NCBI RefSeq assembly: GCF_024198255.1
Contig: NZ_JAJVKW010000003.1
Span: 434,001 to 498,000 of the forward strand
Source: Myxococcus guangdongensis
GTDB taxonomy: Bacteria; Myxococcota; Myxococcia; Myxococcales; Myxococcaceae
DNA length: 64,000 bases
Direction of reading: 5' to 3'
Below, piece after piece: positions 16,849-24,725 of the stretch (the stretch's first letter is position 1; every line of letters starts with the position of its first letter). The position numbers and the translations under genes are program-made. The notes under the pieces are model-generated. The model was not told the origin of the DNA. It searched no databases and saw nothing but the letters and a program-made list of their open reading frames with translations.

Positions 16849-18237
16849 TCACACCGGCAGCCGCACCTGCACCCGCGTGTGTCCTGGCGCGGAGAGCACG
16901 CGCACGTCCCCGCCATGTCGCTCGATGATGCGCCGGCTGATGTCCAGGCCCAGCCCCGCCGCGTTCGGCTTCGTGCTGAAGAAGGGCTCGAAGATGCGCG
17001 GCATCAAGTCCCGCGGAATGCCGGGCCCGTCGTCCGCCACCTCCACCACCAGCCGCTGCGCCTCCGTCCACGAGCGCAGCCGCAGCGTGCCGCCCCGCTC
17101 ACCCAGGGCCTCCAGCGCGTTGAGCACCAGCTGCGTCCACACCTCGTCGAGCGCGTGGGCCTCCGCCTGGAGCTTCGGCGCGTCCGCGGCGAACTGACGC
17201 TCGATGCGGACGTGGTCCCCCTCCAGCCGGTGGCGCAGCGCCGACAGCGCGCTCTCCAGGCCGTCGTGCACGTCCACCTCGGTGGTCTGCGCGCGGTCCA
17301 TGAAGCTGTAGGCCTTCACGCCCTCCACCAGCGCGTGCACCCGCGCGCTGCCTCGCTCGACCTCCGCCAGCAGCACGTCGCCGCTCACCGCGGCCACCAA
17401 CCAGGACAGCGTGTCGCGCAGCAGCGCCTCGCCCACGCGGCGCGCCACCGAGTCCAGCCAGGCCACATCCAACCCGGAGGCCACCAGCGCGGGCGCCACG
17501 TCCCACGCGTCCGCCATCCCGCGCAGCTCCAGCCACGAGCCAATCTCCTCCTCGCGCTGCGTCCGGGCGAGCGGCTCCAGCGCCGGCGTGGCCCGGGCGC
17601 GGTCGGCGGCCTCGCGCGGCAGGGCCAACAGGGCTCCGCGCTGCGCGGAGGACAGCCCGTGCTGCCCGAGCGCCATCGCCCGCGCGGACACCAGCCGCAG
17701 CGTGTCCCTCAGCCGCGACGCGCTCCGGTTCGCCGACGCCGCGGGGTTGCCCAGCTCCGGCGCGAGCCCCGCCACCATCTGCCCCGGCTTCAGCGCCAGC
17801 GGCTGCTGCGTGGACACCACCTCCTGCGGCTGGGTGCGCTGGGCCGCGACCTCCATCAGCCCCCGGCTCAAGGAGGGCGCCTGTCGCAGCAGCTCCCAGA
17901 AGGCGGCGGGCTCCAGCCTCAGCAGGCGCACGTCCGTCTGCGCGTGCCCGGTGGTGGGGTAGGGCGAGTTCAGGAAGAGGATGAGCTCCCCGAAGATGTC
18001 GCCCGCCTCCAGCGCGCCGGTGGGGGCGTCCTGGTCTCCCACGCGGCGGGACCACACCGTGCGTCCCTCGAGGATGACGGAGAGCCCGTCCGCCGGGTCA
18101 CCCTGCGCGGCGACGCGAGCCCCCGCGGGGAAGTGGAGCTGCCGCCCGTGGCTGGCCACCCAGTGCAGTTGCTCGTCGCCCAGCCGGGAGAACAGCGGTA
18201 CCCGGCGCAGCGCTGTGACGATGTCCTCGCTTCCCAT
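16849..18237 (-). CDS. Histidine-kinase-like protein with cyclic-nucleotide-binding domain and mutated H box
   Basis: 462 aa. Residues ~1-130 are a CRP-type cyclic-nucleotide-binding domain (VPLFSRLGDEQLHWVASHG, AGDIFGELILF). The HATPase at ~340-462 has N box QLVLNALEAL, G1 VADDGPGIP, F box FEPFFSTKP and G2 AAGLGLDISRR, so it should bind ATP. The dimerisation helix reads GLAPELGNPAAS: at position 160, where the paralogues have His (GLAHEL/M), there is Pro, encoded by CCG. It therefore cannot autophosphorylate on the usual His. Start ATG 18237 places the CNB domain at the N-terminus. It is transcribed divergently from a paralogue with an intact H box. Confidence 0.85.
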   Translation of the reverse strand: MGSEDIVTALRRVPLFSRLGDEQLHWVASHGRQLHFPAGARVAAQGDPADGLSVILEGRTVWSRRVGDQDAPTGALEAGDIFGELILFLNSPYPTTGHAQTDVRLLRLEPAAFWELLRQAPSLSRGLMEVAAQRTQPQEVVSTQQPLALKPGQMVAGLAPELGNPAASANRSASRLRDTLRLVSARAMALGQHGLSSAQRGALLALPREAADRARATPALEPLARTQREEEIGSWLELRGMADAWDVAPALVASGLDVAWLDSVARRVGEALLRDTLSWLVAAVSGDVLLAEVERGSARVHALVEGVKAYSFMDRAQTTEVDVHDGLESALSALRHRLEGDHVRIERQFAADAPKLQAEAHALDEVWTQLVLNALEALGERGGTLRLRSWTEAQRLVVEVADDGPGIPRDLMPRIFEPFFSTKPNAAGLGLDISRRIIERHGGDVRVLSAPGHTRVQVRLPV

Positions 18238-18466
18238 GTCGCCCGGATGCTGCCTGGGTCGAAGGAAGGGTGTCCATCTCCACCTGCACCCCAGGCCCGG
18301 AATCGTCCGAACGCCCGGTGCGCGCATCGCCTACCCACCCACGGCCAGGGCAGGCAGGCACCGCCCGAGGGCCCATCCGGGAGGCGAACGGCGGAGCGCG
18401 GCGGACGGCGGGCGCGGAGGGTGGGGCGCACTGTTCGAGGGAACCTCGTCGAAAAGGAGCTTCCGC

Positions 18467-20014
18467 ATGGAGCCGCACGTCGCTCCCCCACCGCGCCCCG
18501 ACACCCCGGGTCCGGTGCCGCGTCCCACCCTGGCGAGCGCGGAGGACGGAGACTCGGCGGAGCGCTTCCTCGCGGAGCTGCGCAGCAGCACCCTCTTCTC
18601 AGAAGTGGACGCGGAGGAGGCCGAGCGCCTGCGCGCCGAGTCCACCCACCTGGAGCTCCAACCCCAGCAGTGGCTGGGCCACGAGGGAGAGCCCGCTTCC
18701 TTCTACCTCATCCTCGAGGGCGAGATTCGCATCACCAAGACGGTGGGCGGCGTGGAGACGCTCATCTCCGTGTTCCGCGCGGGCGACTTCTTCGGCGAGG
18801 TGCCGCTCCTGCTCGGCCAGTGCTTCCTCGCCAGCAGCCGCGCCCTCACGCACTGCCGGCTGTTGCGGCTGTCGCACCCGTCCTTCTGGCGGATGCTCGC
18901 GGACTGTCCCACGGCCAACCAGCGCATCCTGAGCAAGATGGCCGAGCGCATGAAGGCGCTCCAGTCCATCTCGCTGCAGCAGGAGAAGCTCGCCTCGCTC
19001 GGCACGCTCGCGGCGGGGCTGGCGCATGAGCTGAACAACCCCGTGTCCGCTGTCATGCGCGGCGTGCGCGCGCTCGGCGAACGTCTGCGCGAGCTGCCCT
19101 CGCTGGCCCTGTCCCTGGACTGCCGCACGTTGTCCGAGCCCCAGGTCCGCGCGCTGGAGGCCCGCGCTTCGGTGTCACCGGAGACGCTCAACCCGCTGGA
19201 CAAGGGCGACGCGGAGGACGCGCTCGCGCGCTGGCTGGACGCGCGCGGCGTGGAGGAGGCCTGGGTGATGGCGCCGGACCTGGTGGAGTCCGGGTTGTCG
19301 CTCGAGAAGCTGGAGCACGAGCTGGCGTCGCTGTCGGGTGAGGTGCTGAAGGGCACGCTGCGCTGGGTGGCCGCGACGCGGGGCATCTCCGTGCTGCTCG
19401 ACGAAGTGGGGCAGGCCGGAGGTCGCATCGCCTCGCTGGTGAACGCGGCCCGCGCGTACACGTACCTGGACGAGGCCCCGCTGCAGCGCGTGGACGTCCA
19501 TGACGGCCTGGAGAGCACGCTGGCGGTGCTGGGCCACCGGCTGCGCGGTGTCCACGTGGTGCGCGAGTACGACCGGAGCCTGCCGCCCATCACCGCGTAC
19601 GGCACGGAGCTCAACCAGGTGTGGACCAGCCTCATCGAGAACGCGACCGACGCCATCAAGGAGAACGGTGGCGGCACGCTGTGGCTGCGCACCCACCGGG
19701 ACACGGACCACGTGGTGGTCGAGGTGGTGGACGACGGGCCCGGGATTCCCCCCGAGGTGCTGCCCCGCATCTTCGACCCGTTCTTCACCACGAAGGGCGT
19801 GGGCGAGGGCACGGGCCTGGGGCTGAGCATCACCCACCGCGTGGTGTCGCTGCTCCACCAGGGCGAGGTCATCGTCACCTCGCGCCCCGGCGAGACGCGC
19901 TTCCAGGTCCGGCTGCCCTTCGAGCTGGATGGCGCCTTCATCCCCGAGCCCGCGCGGCCTCGCGCGCCCTCGCCGCGTCAGCGTCCGGAGCCCGAGGAGC
20001 TGCGCGGCGCGTGA
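18467..20014 (+). CDS. Sensor histidine kinase with cyclic-nucleotide-binding domain
   Basis: 515 aa, cytoplasmic. CRP-like domain at ~35-150 (TLFSEVDAEEAERL, FYLILEGEIRIT, AGDFFGEVPLLLG); H box LAAGLAHELNNPVSAV with H187; a shared myxobacterial middle region (ARWLDARGVEEAW); HATPase ~370-480 with SLIENATDAIKENGG, VVDDGPGIP, FDPFFTTK and GEGTGLGLSI. A Pro/Arg-rich tail ends the protein. Start ATG 18467 has AAAAGGAG seven nt upstream. The ligand of the N-terminal domain (cAMP, c-di-GMP or none) cannot be read. No response regulator is directly adjacent; the closest is the receiver-TrxR fusion 1 kb away on the other strand. Confidence 0.9.
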   Translation: MEPHVAPPPRPDTPGPVPRPTLASAEDGDSAERFLAELRSSTLFSEVDAEEAERLRAESTHLELQPQQWLGHEGEPASFYLILEGEIRITKTVGGVETLISVFRAGDFFGEVPLLLGQCFLASSRALTHCRLLRLSHPSFWRMLADCPTANQRILSKMAERMKALQSISLQQEKLASLGTLAAGLAHELNNPVSAVMRGVRALGERLRELPSLALSLDCRTLSEPQVRALEARASVSPETLNPLDKGDAEDALARWLDARGVEEAWVMAPDLVESGLSLEKLEHELASLSGEVLKGTLRWVAATRGISVLLDEVGQAGGRIASLVNAARAYTYLDEAPLQRVDVHDGLESTLAVLGHRLRGVHVVREYDRSLPPITAYGTELNQVWTSLIENATDAIKENGGGTLWLRTHRDTDHVVVEVVDDGPGIPPEVLPRIFDPFFTTKGVGEGTGLGLSITHRVVSLLHQGEVIVTSRPGETRFQVRLPFELDGAFIPEPARPRAPSPRQRPEPEELRGA

Positions 20015-20017
20015 GCC

Positions 20018-21040
20018 TCACTTCAGGGGCAGTCGTATCTGGAAGGCGGTGCGGCCCGGCTTCGACTCCACGCGCACGTCGCCGTGGTGCCGGTCCACGA
20101 CGACGCGGCGGATGATGTCCAGGCCCAGCCCGGTGCCTTGGCCCATGGGCTTGGTGGTGAAGAAGGGCTCCCAGATGCGCTCCAGCAGCTCCGGTGGGAC
20201 GCCGGGCCCATCGTCCACCACCTCGACGAGGAGGGAGCCTTGGTCCTTCGCGGTGCGCACCGTGAGGTGGCCCTTGCCGCCCATGGCGTCGATGGCGTTG
20301 TCGACCAGGTTGGTCCACACGTGGTTCAGCATCCCGGGCAGCGCCTGCACGCGCGGGAGGCTCCGGTCGTACTCGCGCTTCACCTCGACGCCGTGCTTCA
20401 GCTTGTAGTTGAGCAGGAGCAGCGTGTTCTCCAGCCCCTCGTGGACGTCCACGGGCTCGGGCTGCTCCTTGCCCGCGTGGGTATAGGACTTCACCGCGCC
20501 CGCCAGCTCCGCCAGCCGCGTGGTGCTCTGCCGCACCTCCGCCAGCAGCGCGCGCGTGCGCACCAGGGCCTCCAACCACGCGAGCGCGTCCGGTATCGCC
20601 TCGGCGGGGAGGGCCTGGGTGAGCGGCTCCAACTGCGCCTCACCGATGCCCGCGTCCAACAACGTGGGCGACAAATCCCAGGCGTTCACCACGCCCTTCG
20701 CGTCCATCCACGTGGCCAGCGCGTCCTCGGCGTCACCGCGCGCCAGCGGGTCCATGTCCCGGGTGGCGCCCCGGCCCTGGCTCTGCCGACAGGTGCGCAG
20801 CAGCTGCTGTCGCTGGGCCTGCGTCAGACGCCACTGGTCGAGCGCCACCGACAGGTCCTCTTGCGAGTCCATGGCCTGGGTGAGCTGCTCGGTGGCGCGT
20901 CGGCCCGCGGAGGCCGGGTTGTTCATCTCGTGCGCGAGCCCCGCCGCGTGTCGTCCCAGCGCGGCCAGCTTCTCCTGGCGCAGCACGGTGTGCTCCAGGC
21001 ACCGCAGTCGCTCCTGGGGCTGCTTCGGGTCCACGGACAC
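20018..21040 (-). CDS. Sensor histidine kinase lacking a separate sensor domain
   Basis: 340 aa, GTG start one nt after the stop of the upstream receiver-TrxR gene, so the pair is surely translated from one message. It begins with a short coiled coil, then the H box GRHAAGLAHEMNNPASAG with H37, the same middle region as its two neighbours (LATWMDAKGVVNAWDLSP, VDVHEGLENTLLLL) and a complete HATPase (LVDNAIDAMGGKG, VVDDGPGVP, WEPFFTTK, GQGTGLGLDII). It looks like the downstream paralogue with its CRP-like domain removed. It is the likely partner kinase for the receiver domain encoded just upstream. Confidence 0.9.
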   Translation of the reverse strand: MSVDPKQPQERLRCLEHTVLRQEKLAALGRHAAGLAHEMNNPASAGRRATEQLTQAMDSQEDLSVALDQWRLTQAQRQQLLRTCRQSQGRGATRDMDPLARGDAEDALATWMDAKGVVNAWDLSPTLLDAGIGEAQLEPLTQALPAEAIPDALAWLEALVRTRALLAEVRQSTTRLAELAGAVKSYTHAGKEQPEPVDVHEGLENTLLLLNYKLKHGVEVKREYDRSLPRVQALPGMLNHVWTNLVDNAIDAMGGKGHLTVRTAKDQGSLLVEVVDDGPGVPPELLERIWEPFFTTKPMGQGTGLGLDIIRRVVVDRHHGDVRVESKPGRTAFQIRLPLK

Positions 21041-21041
21041 G

Positions 21042-22703
21042 TCACACCTCGCTCAGGTACTGATGGATGAAGGAGATGGCGATGGAGCCCTCGCCCACGC
21101 CGGAGGCCACGCGCTTGATGGAGGCGTGGCGCACGTCCCCCGCGGCGAAGATGCCCGGCACGCTCGTCTCCAACAGGAAGGGCGCCCGCTCTGGCTTCCA
21201 CCCCTTGGGCCGCTGCCCGGACGGCATCAGGTCCGGCCCGGTGAGGATGTAGCCGCGCTCGTCACGCGCCACCAGCCCGTCCAGCCACTCCGTCCTCGGC
21301 ACCGCGCCAATCATCACGAACAGCGTGCTCGCGGGCACGGTGCGCTCGGGCTGTCCGCGCGTGGCGAGCGTGACGCGCTCCAGATGCGCGCCGCCCTCCA
21401 CGCGCGTCACCTCCGTGTCCAGCAGCACCGTGACGTTGGGCAGCGAGCGCACCTGCTCGACGAGGTAATGGGACATGCCCTTCTCCAGCGAGTCCCCGCG
21501 CACGACGAGCGTCACCCGCTGGGCGAACTGCGCGAAGTAGAGCGCGGCCTGTCCGGCGGAGTTGGCGCCGCCGATGATGTAGACCTCCTCGTCCTTGCAC
21601 GACAGCGCCTCCGTGCGCGACGAGCCGTAGTAGACGCCCGCCCCGGTGAGCGCCTCCATGCCGGGCGTGGAGAGCTTCTTCCACTGCACACCCATCGCGA
21701 GCAGCAGCGCGTGGCAGCTCAGCTCCGTGCCGTCCGCGAGCGTGACGATGCGGTACGGGTCCTCCACGCGCAGGTGGCTCACCTCCTGCGGCGTCAATAT
21801 CTCCACCCCGAACCGCGCCGCCTGCGCCACCGCGCGCCGCGCCAGGTCCGAGCCGCTCAGCCCCGCGGGGAAGCCCAGGTAGTTCTCGATGCGCGAGCTG
21901 GTCCCCGCCTGTCCTCCCGGCGCGCTGCGCTCCACCATCACCGTGCCCAGCCCCTCGGACGCGCCATACACCGCGGCCGCCAGCCCCGCGGGGCCTCCGC
22001 CGATGATGACCAGGTCGTAGAAGGGCTTGGTCGCGCGCACCTTCAGGCCGATGCGCTCGGCGACCTCCAGCGTGGACGGGCCCATCAACCGCGTGCCGTC
22101 CGGGAAGAGCACCAGCGGCAGCTTCTCCACGGCGGCGCCTCCGGCCTGCGCGAGCAGCAGGCGGCCCTCGTCGCTGGCCTCCACGTCGAGCCACTGGTAG
22201 GGCACCTGGTTGCTGCCCAGGAAGTCGCGCAGCGCATGCGAGCGAGGGGCCCAGCGGTTGCCCAGCACGCGGAGGCCCTCGAACGTGGGCGGGTGGTGCG
22301 CCCACCACTCCTCCAGCAGGTCCGTCAGCACTGGATACAGGCGCTCCTCCGGTGGCTCCCACGGCTTGAGCAGGTAGTGGTCCAGCCGCACCTCGTTGAT
22401 GGCGTGGATGGCGGCCTGCGTGTCCGCGTACGCGGTGAGCAGCACGCGCCGGGCCTCGTCGTAGATCGTCTTCGCCTGCTCCAGGAACTCCACGCCCGAC
22501 ATGCCCGGCATGCGCTGGTCCACGAGGAAGAGCGCCACCGGGTCGCCGCGCAGCCGCAGCTGGCGCACCGTCTCCAGCGCGGACTCTCCCCGGTCCGCGC
22601 TGAGCACCCGGTACTCGCGGCCGTACTGACGCCGCAAGTCGCGCTCCACCGCGCGAAGCACTTCCGTGTCGTCGTCCACCGCGAGGATGACGGGCTTGGC
22701 CAT
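21042..22703 (-). CDS. Fused response regulator / thioredoxin reductase-like flavoprotein
   Basis: 553 aa. Receiver domain at 1-125 with D10/D11 region and phospho-acceptor D62 (LFLVDQRMPG), Lys in YLLKPW. A glutaredoxin/thioredoxin-like middle (~150-220, QVPYQWLDVEA, LPLVLFPDGT) follows, then the FAD domain VIIGGGPAGLAAAVYG and NAD(P)H domain IIGGANSAGQAALYFA; the C-terminal GIFAAGDVRH closes the FAD site. The usual CxxC redox pair of thioredoxin reductase is absent; only a single Cys (ALSCKDE) sits near that point. ATG 22703 has AGAGGAG at 7 nt. This architecture is also seen elsewhere as a named fusion; what it reduces is unknown. Confidence 0.92.
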   Translation of the reverse strand: MAKPVILAVDDDTEVLRAVERDLRRQYGREYRVLSADRGESALETVRQLRLRGDPVALFLVDQRMPGMSGVEFLEQAKTIYDEARRVLLTAYADTQAAIHAINEVRLDHYLLKPWEPPEERLYPVLTDLLEEWWAHHPPTFEGLRVLGNRWAPRSHALRDFLGSNQVPYQWLDVEASDEGRLLLAQAGGAAVEKLPLVLFPDGTRLMGPSTLEVAERIGLKVRATKPFYDLVIIGGGPAGLAAAVYGASEGLGTVMVERSAPGGQAGTSSRIENYLGFPAGLSGSDLARRAVAQAARFGVEILTPQEVSHLRVEDPYRIVTLADGTELSCHALLLAMGVQWKKLSTPGMEALTGAGVYYGSSRTEALSCKDEEVYIIGGANSAGQAALYFAQFAQRVTLVVRGDSLEKGMSHYLVEQVRSLPNVTVLLDTEVTRVEGGAHLERVTLATRGQPERTVPASTLFVMIGAVPRTEWLDGLVARDERGYILTGPDLMPSGQRPKGWKPERAPFLLETSVPGIFAAGDVRHASIKRVASGVGEGSIAISFIHQYLSEV

Positions 22704-22832
22704 GCGCACGCTCCTCTGGGAAGGAGCGCATCGAGGCGGCTTCGCGCCCCAGGCGACGGGACGGGCGACGCGCGGAGTGCTCGGAGGGCGGGCGTCAGTG
22801 GGCGGGGTTCGAGGGGCCGTGCACCCCGCCGC

Positions 22833-24725
22833 TCAGGGGCAGGTGGCCGCGTCGTTGTTGCCCGCCACCAGGTAGACGTTCCCCGGGCCGGTGTAGACGC
22901 GCTCGCCGAAGGCCTTCACCCGGCAGGAGGGGAGCTGGGGATTGCGCTGGATGGAGAAGTACCGGGACACCTGCTGCACCGCGGGCAGCCCCAGCTCCGA
23001 CATGAGGGGGTTGTCGAGCAGCATCAGCGACTCGAGGGTGCGCAGCCCCTTCAGGTCCGCGAGGCTGGTCAGCGCGCTGTTCTGCTCCGAGGCCAGCCCC
23101 GTCAACCGCTCCACGCCCTCCAGCCCCGTCAGCGTCGTCAGCGCGGGGTTGTTGTAGAGGCTCAGCCACGACAGCATCCGCAGGGACTCCATGCCGCGCA
23201 CGTCCACCAGGCGCGCGTGGGCCTCCAGCGAGAGGGTGCCTCGCATGCTCTGCAGTCGGGGCATGTTCCCCCACCACGCCAGCGCGTCGTTGCGCGAGAA
23301 GAAGATGCTCTCCACCTGCGCGAGCGCGCCCAGCCCGTTGCTGTCGACGAGCGCCGCGTTGAGCCGGACCTCCAGCGTCACGCCGATGGTGTGCAGCGAC
23401 GCCAGCCCCGTCAGCGTGCGCAGCGCGGGGTTGTTCGTCACCTCCAGGTTCTTGCCGATGAACTCCAGCCGCGTGCCCTCGAGGGTGGTGAGGCGGGCGT
23501 TGTTCTCGATGAGCACGCTCTGCGCCACGCTCGTCAGGTTGGGCAGCGGCAGGAGCGCCAGCGCGGGGTTGTCCTTGATGCGCAGCGAGCCCGTCAGCGT
23601 CTGGATGGCGCGCAGCCCCTGGCCCTCGGACGTGTGGGAGAGTTGCGCGTTGTCCTCGAGGACGACGCCACTGCGTGGCACCACCGACTGGAGCCCGTCC
23701 AGGGTCTGGAGTCGGGGGTTGTGCGCCACCTCCAGGCTGGCGCCCACCCAGGAGAACTGCCCCGTCGCGCCCCCCACCGTCACCGACTCCAGCGCGACGT
23801 TGTTGAGCAGGCTCAGCCCCTGGCCGATGAAGCGCAGCCCGGGGAACTCCAGCCGCGTGAGGGACGTGTTGTCCTGCACGAAGAGCGCGCCGTCGACGAC
23901 CTCCAGCGTGGCGAGCCGGATTTCGGAGACCTGCGTGTTGCCCGTTCGCACCTCGAGGCCGCCGCGGATGCGGGAGATGCCCTTCAGCACCGCCACGTCC
24001 ACGGGTCCTCTGATGACGAAGGTGCCGTCGAACGTGTTCAGGTCGTCGCAGATGGGGGTCGAGGCGAGCACCTCTTCCTCGTCGAGCACGCCGTCGCCAT
24101 CCAGGTCCGTGCCCGTGCTGACGCGGGTGCCCCCGGCCGCGCACGCCGGCTCCCAGGCGCGGGTGACGAGCAGGCGGGAGGTTTCCACGCAGACCTCCAT
24201 GCTGGTGCGCACCTCGTCGTCGCCGAGCACGCCGTCGCCGTCCTCGTCGTGCCCCGCCTCGACCCGCGTGAGCACGGTGGGGGCCAGACAGACGCGAGGG
24301 GAGGGCGGGGGCGCTCGCGTGCGGGTGAGCAACTGGGCCTCGGCGACGTCGCGGCACGAGTACACCTCGCGGGCGACCTCCTCGGTGTCCAGCGTGTCGT
24401 TCTGGTTGAAGTCGTAGCCCGCGCGGGTGACCAGCCCGCCCCCCGGACAGCGCTCGCCCGGGGGCACCGGCTGCTGCTCCACCCGCATCTCGGCCTCGGA
24501 GCGGGCGCAGACGAGCGTGGAGCCCGTCACCTCCTCGTCGTCGAGCACGCCGTTGCGGTTGTCGTCGGTGCCCACGAGCACGTCGCGGCCTCCCAGCTCA
24601 CACCGCGCGCCGGGCAGCTCCACGACCTCCCGGTTGAGCGCGGGCGGGTGGTCCATCAAGTCGCGGATGCTCAGGGCGTCACACCCCGCCGCGAGCGGCA
24701 GCAGGGCCAGCCAGGTCCACCTCAT
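22833..24725 (-). CDS. L-domain/LRR-like lipoprotein with acidic Ca-loop repeats (distal paralogue)
   Basis: 630 aa lipoprotein; lipobox LPLAAGC with Cys15. Residues ~25-225 carry about four Cys-bounded repeats, each with an EF-hand-like loop (DDNRNGVLDDEE, DFNQNDTLDTEE, DEDGDGVLGDDE, DLDGDGVLDEEE). From ~240 to 600 it is a series of ~24-residue leucine-rich units of the receptor L-domain kind (LSLYNNPALTTLTGLEG, LEVTNNPALRTLTGL). The start ATG 24725 overlaps the stop of the paralogous gene upstream (ATGA). Likely exported and anchored, with its Ca-loop and LRR parts exposed. Last gene of the sigma/caspase operon. Ligand unknown. Confidence 0.88.
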   Translation of the reverse strand: MRWTWLALLPLAAGCDALSIRDLMDHPPALNREVVELPGARCELGGRDVLVGTDDNRNGVLDDEEVTGSTLVCARSEAEMRVEQQPVPPGERCPGGGLVTRAGYDFNQNDTLDTEEVAREVYSCRDVAEAQLLTRTRAPPPSPRVCLAPTVLTRVEAGHDEDGDGVLGDDEVRTSMEVCVETSRLLVTRAWEPACAAGGTRVSTGTDLDGDGVLDEEEVLASTPICDDLNTFDGTFVIRGPVDVAVLKGISRIRGGLEVRTGNTQVSEIRLATLEVVDGALFVQDNTSLTRLEFPGLRFIGQGLSLLNNVALESVTVGGATGQFSWVGASLEVAHNPRLQTLDGLQSVVPRSGVVLEDNAQLSHTSEGQGLRAIQTLTGSLRIKDNPALALLPLPNLTSVAQSVLIENNARLTTLEGTRLEFIGKNLEVTNNPALRTLTGLASLHTIGVTLEVRLNAALVDSNGLGALAQVESIFFSRNDALAWWGNMPRLQSMRGTLSLEAHARLVDVRGMESLRMLSWLSLYNNPALTTLTGLEGVERLTGLASEQNSALTSLADLKGLRTLESLMLLDNPLMSELGLPAVQQVSRYFSIQRNPQLPSCRVKAFGERVYTGPGNVYLVAGNNDAATCP

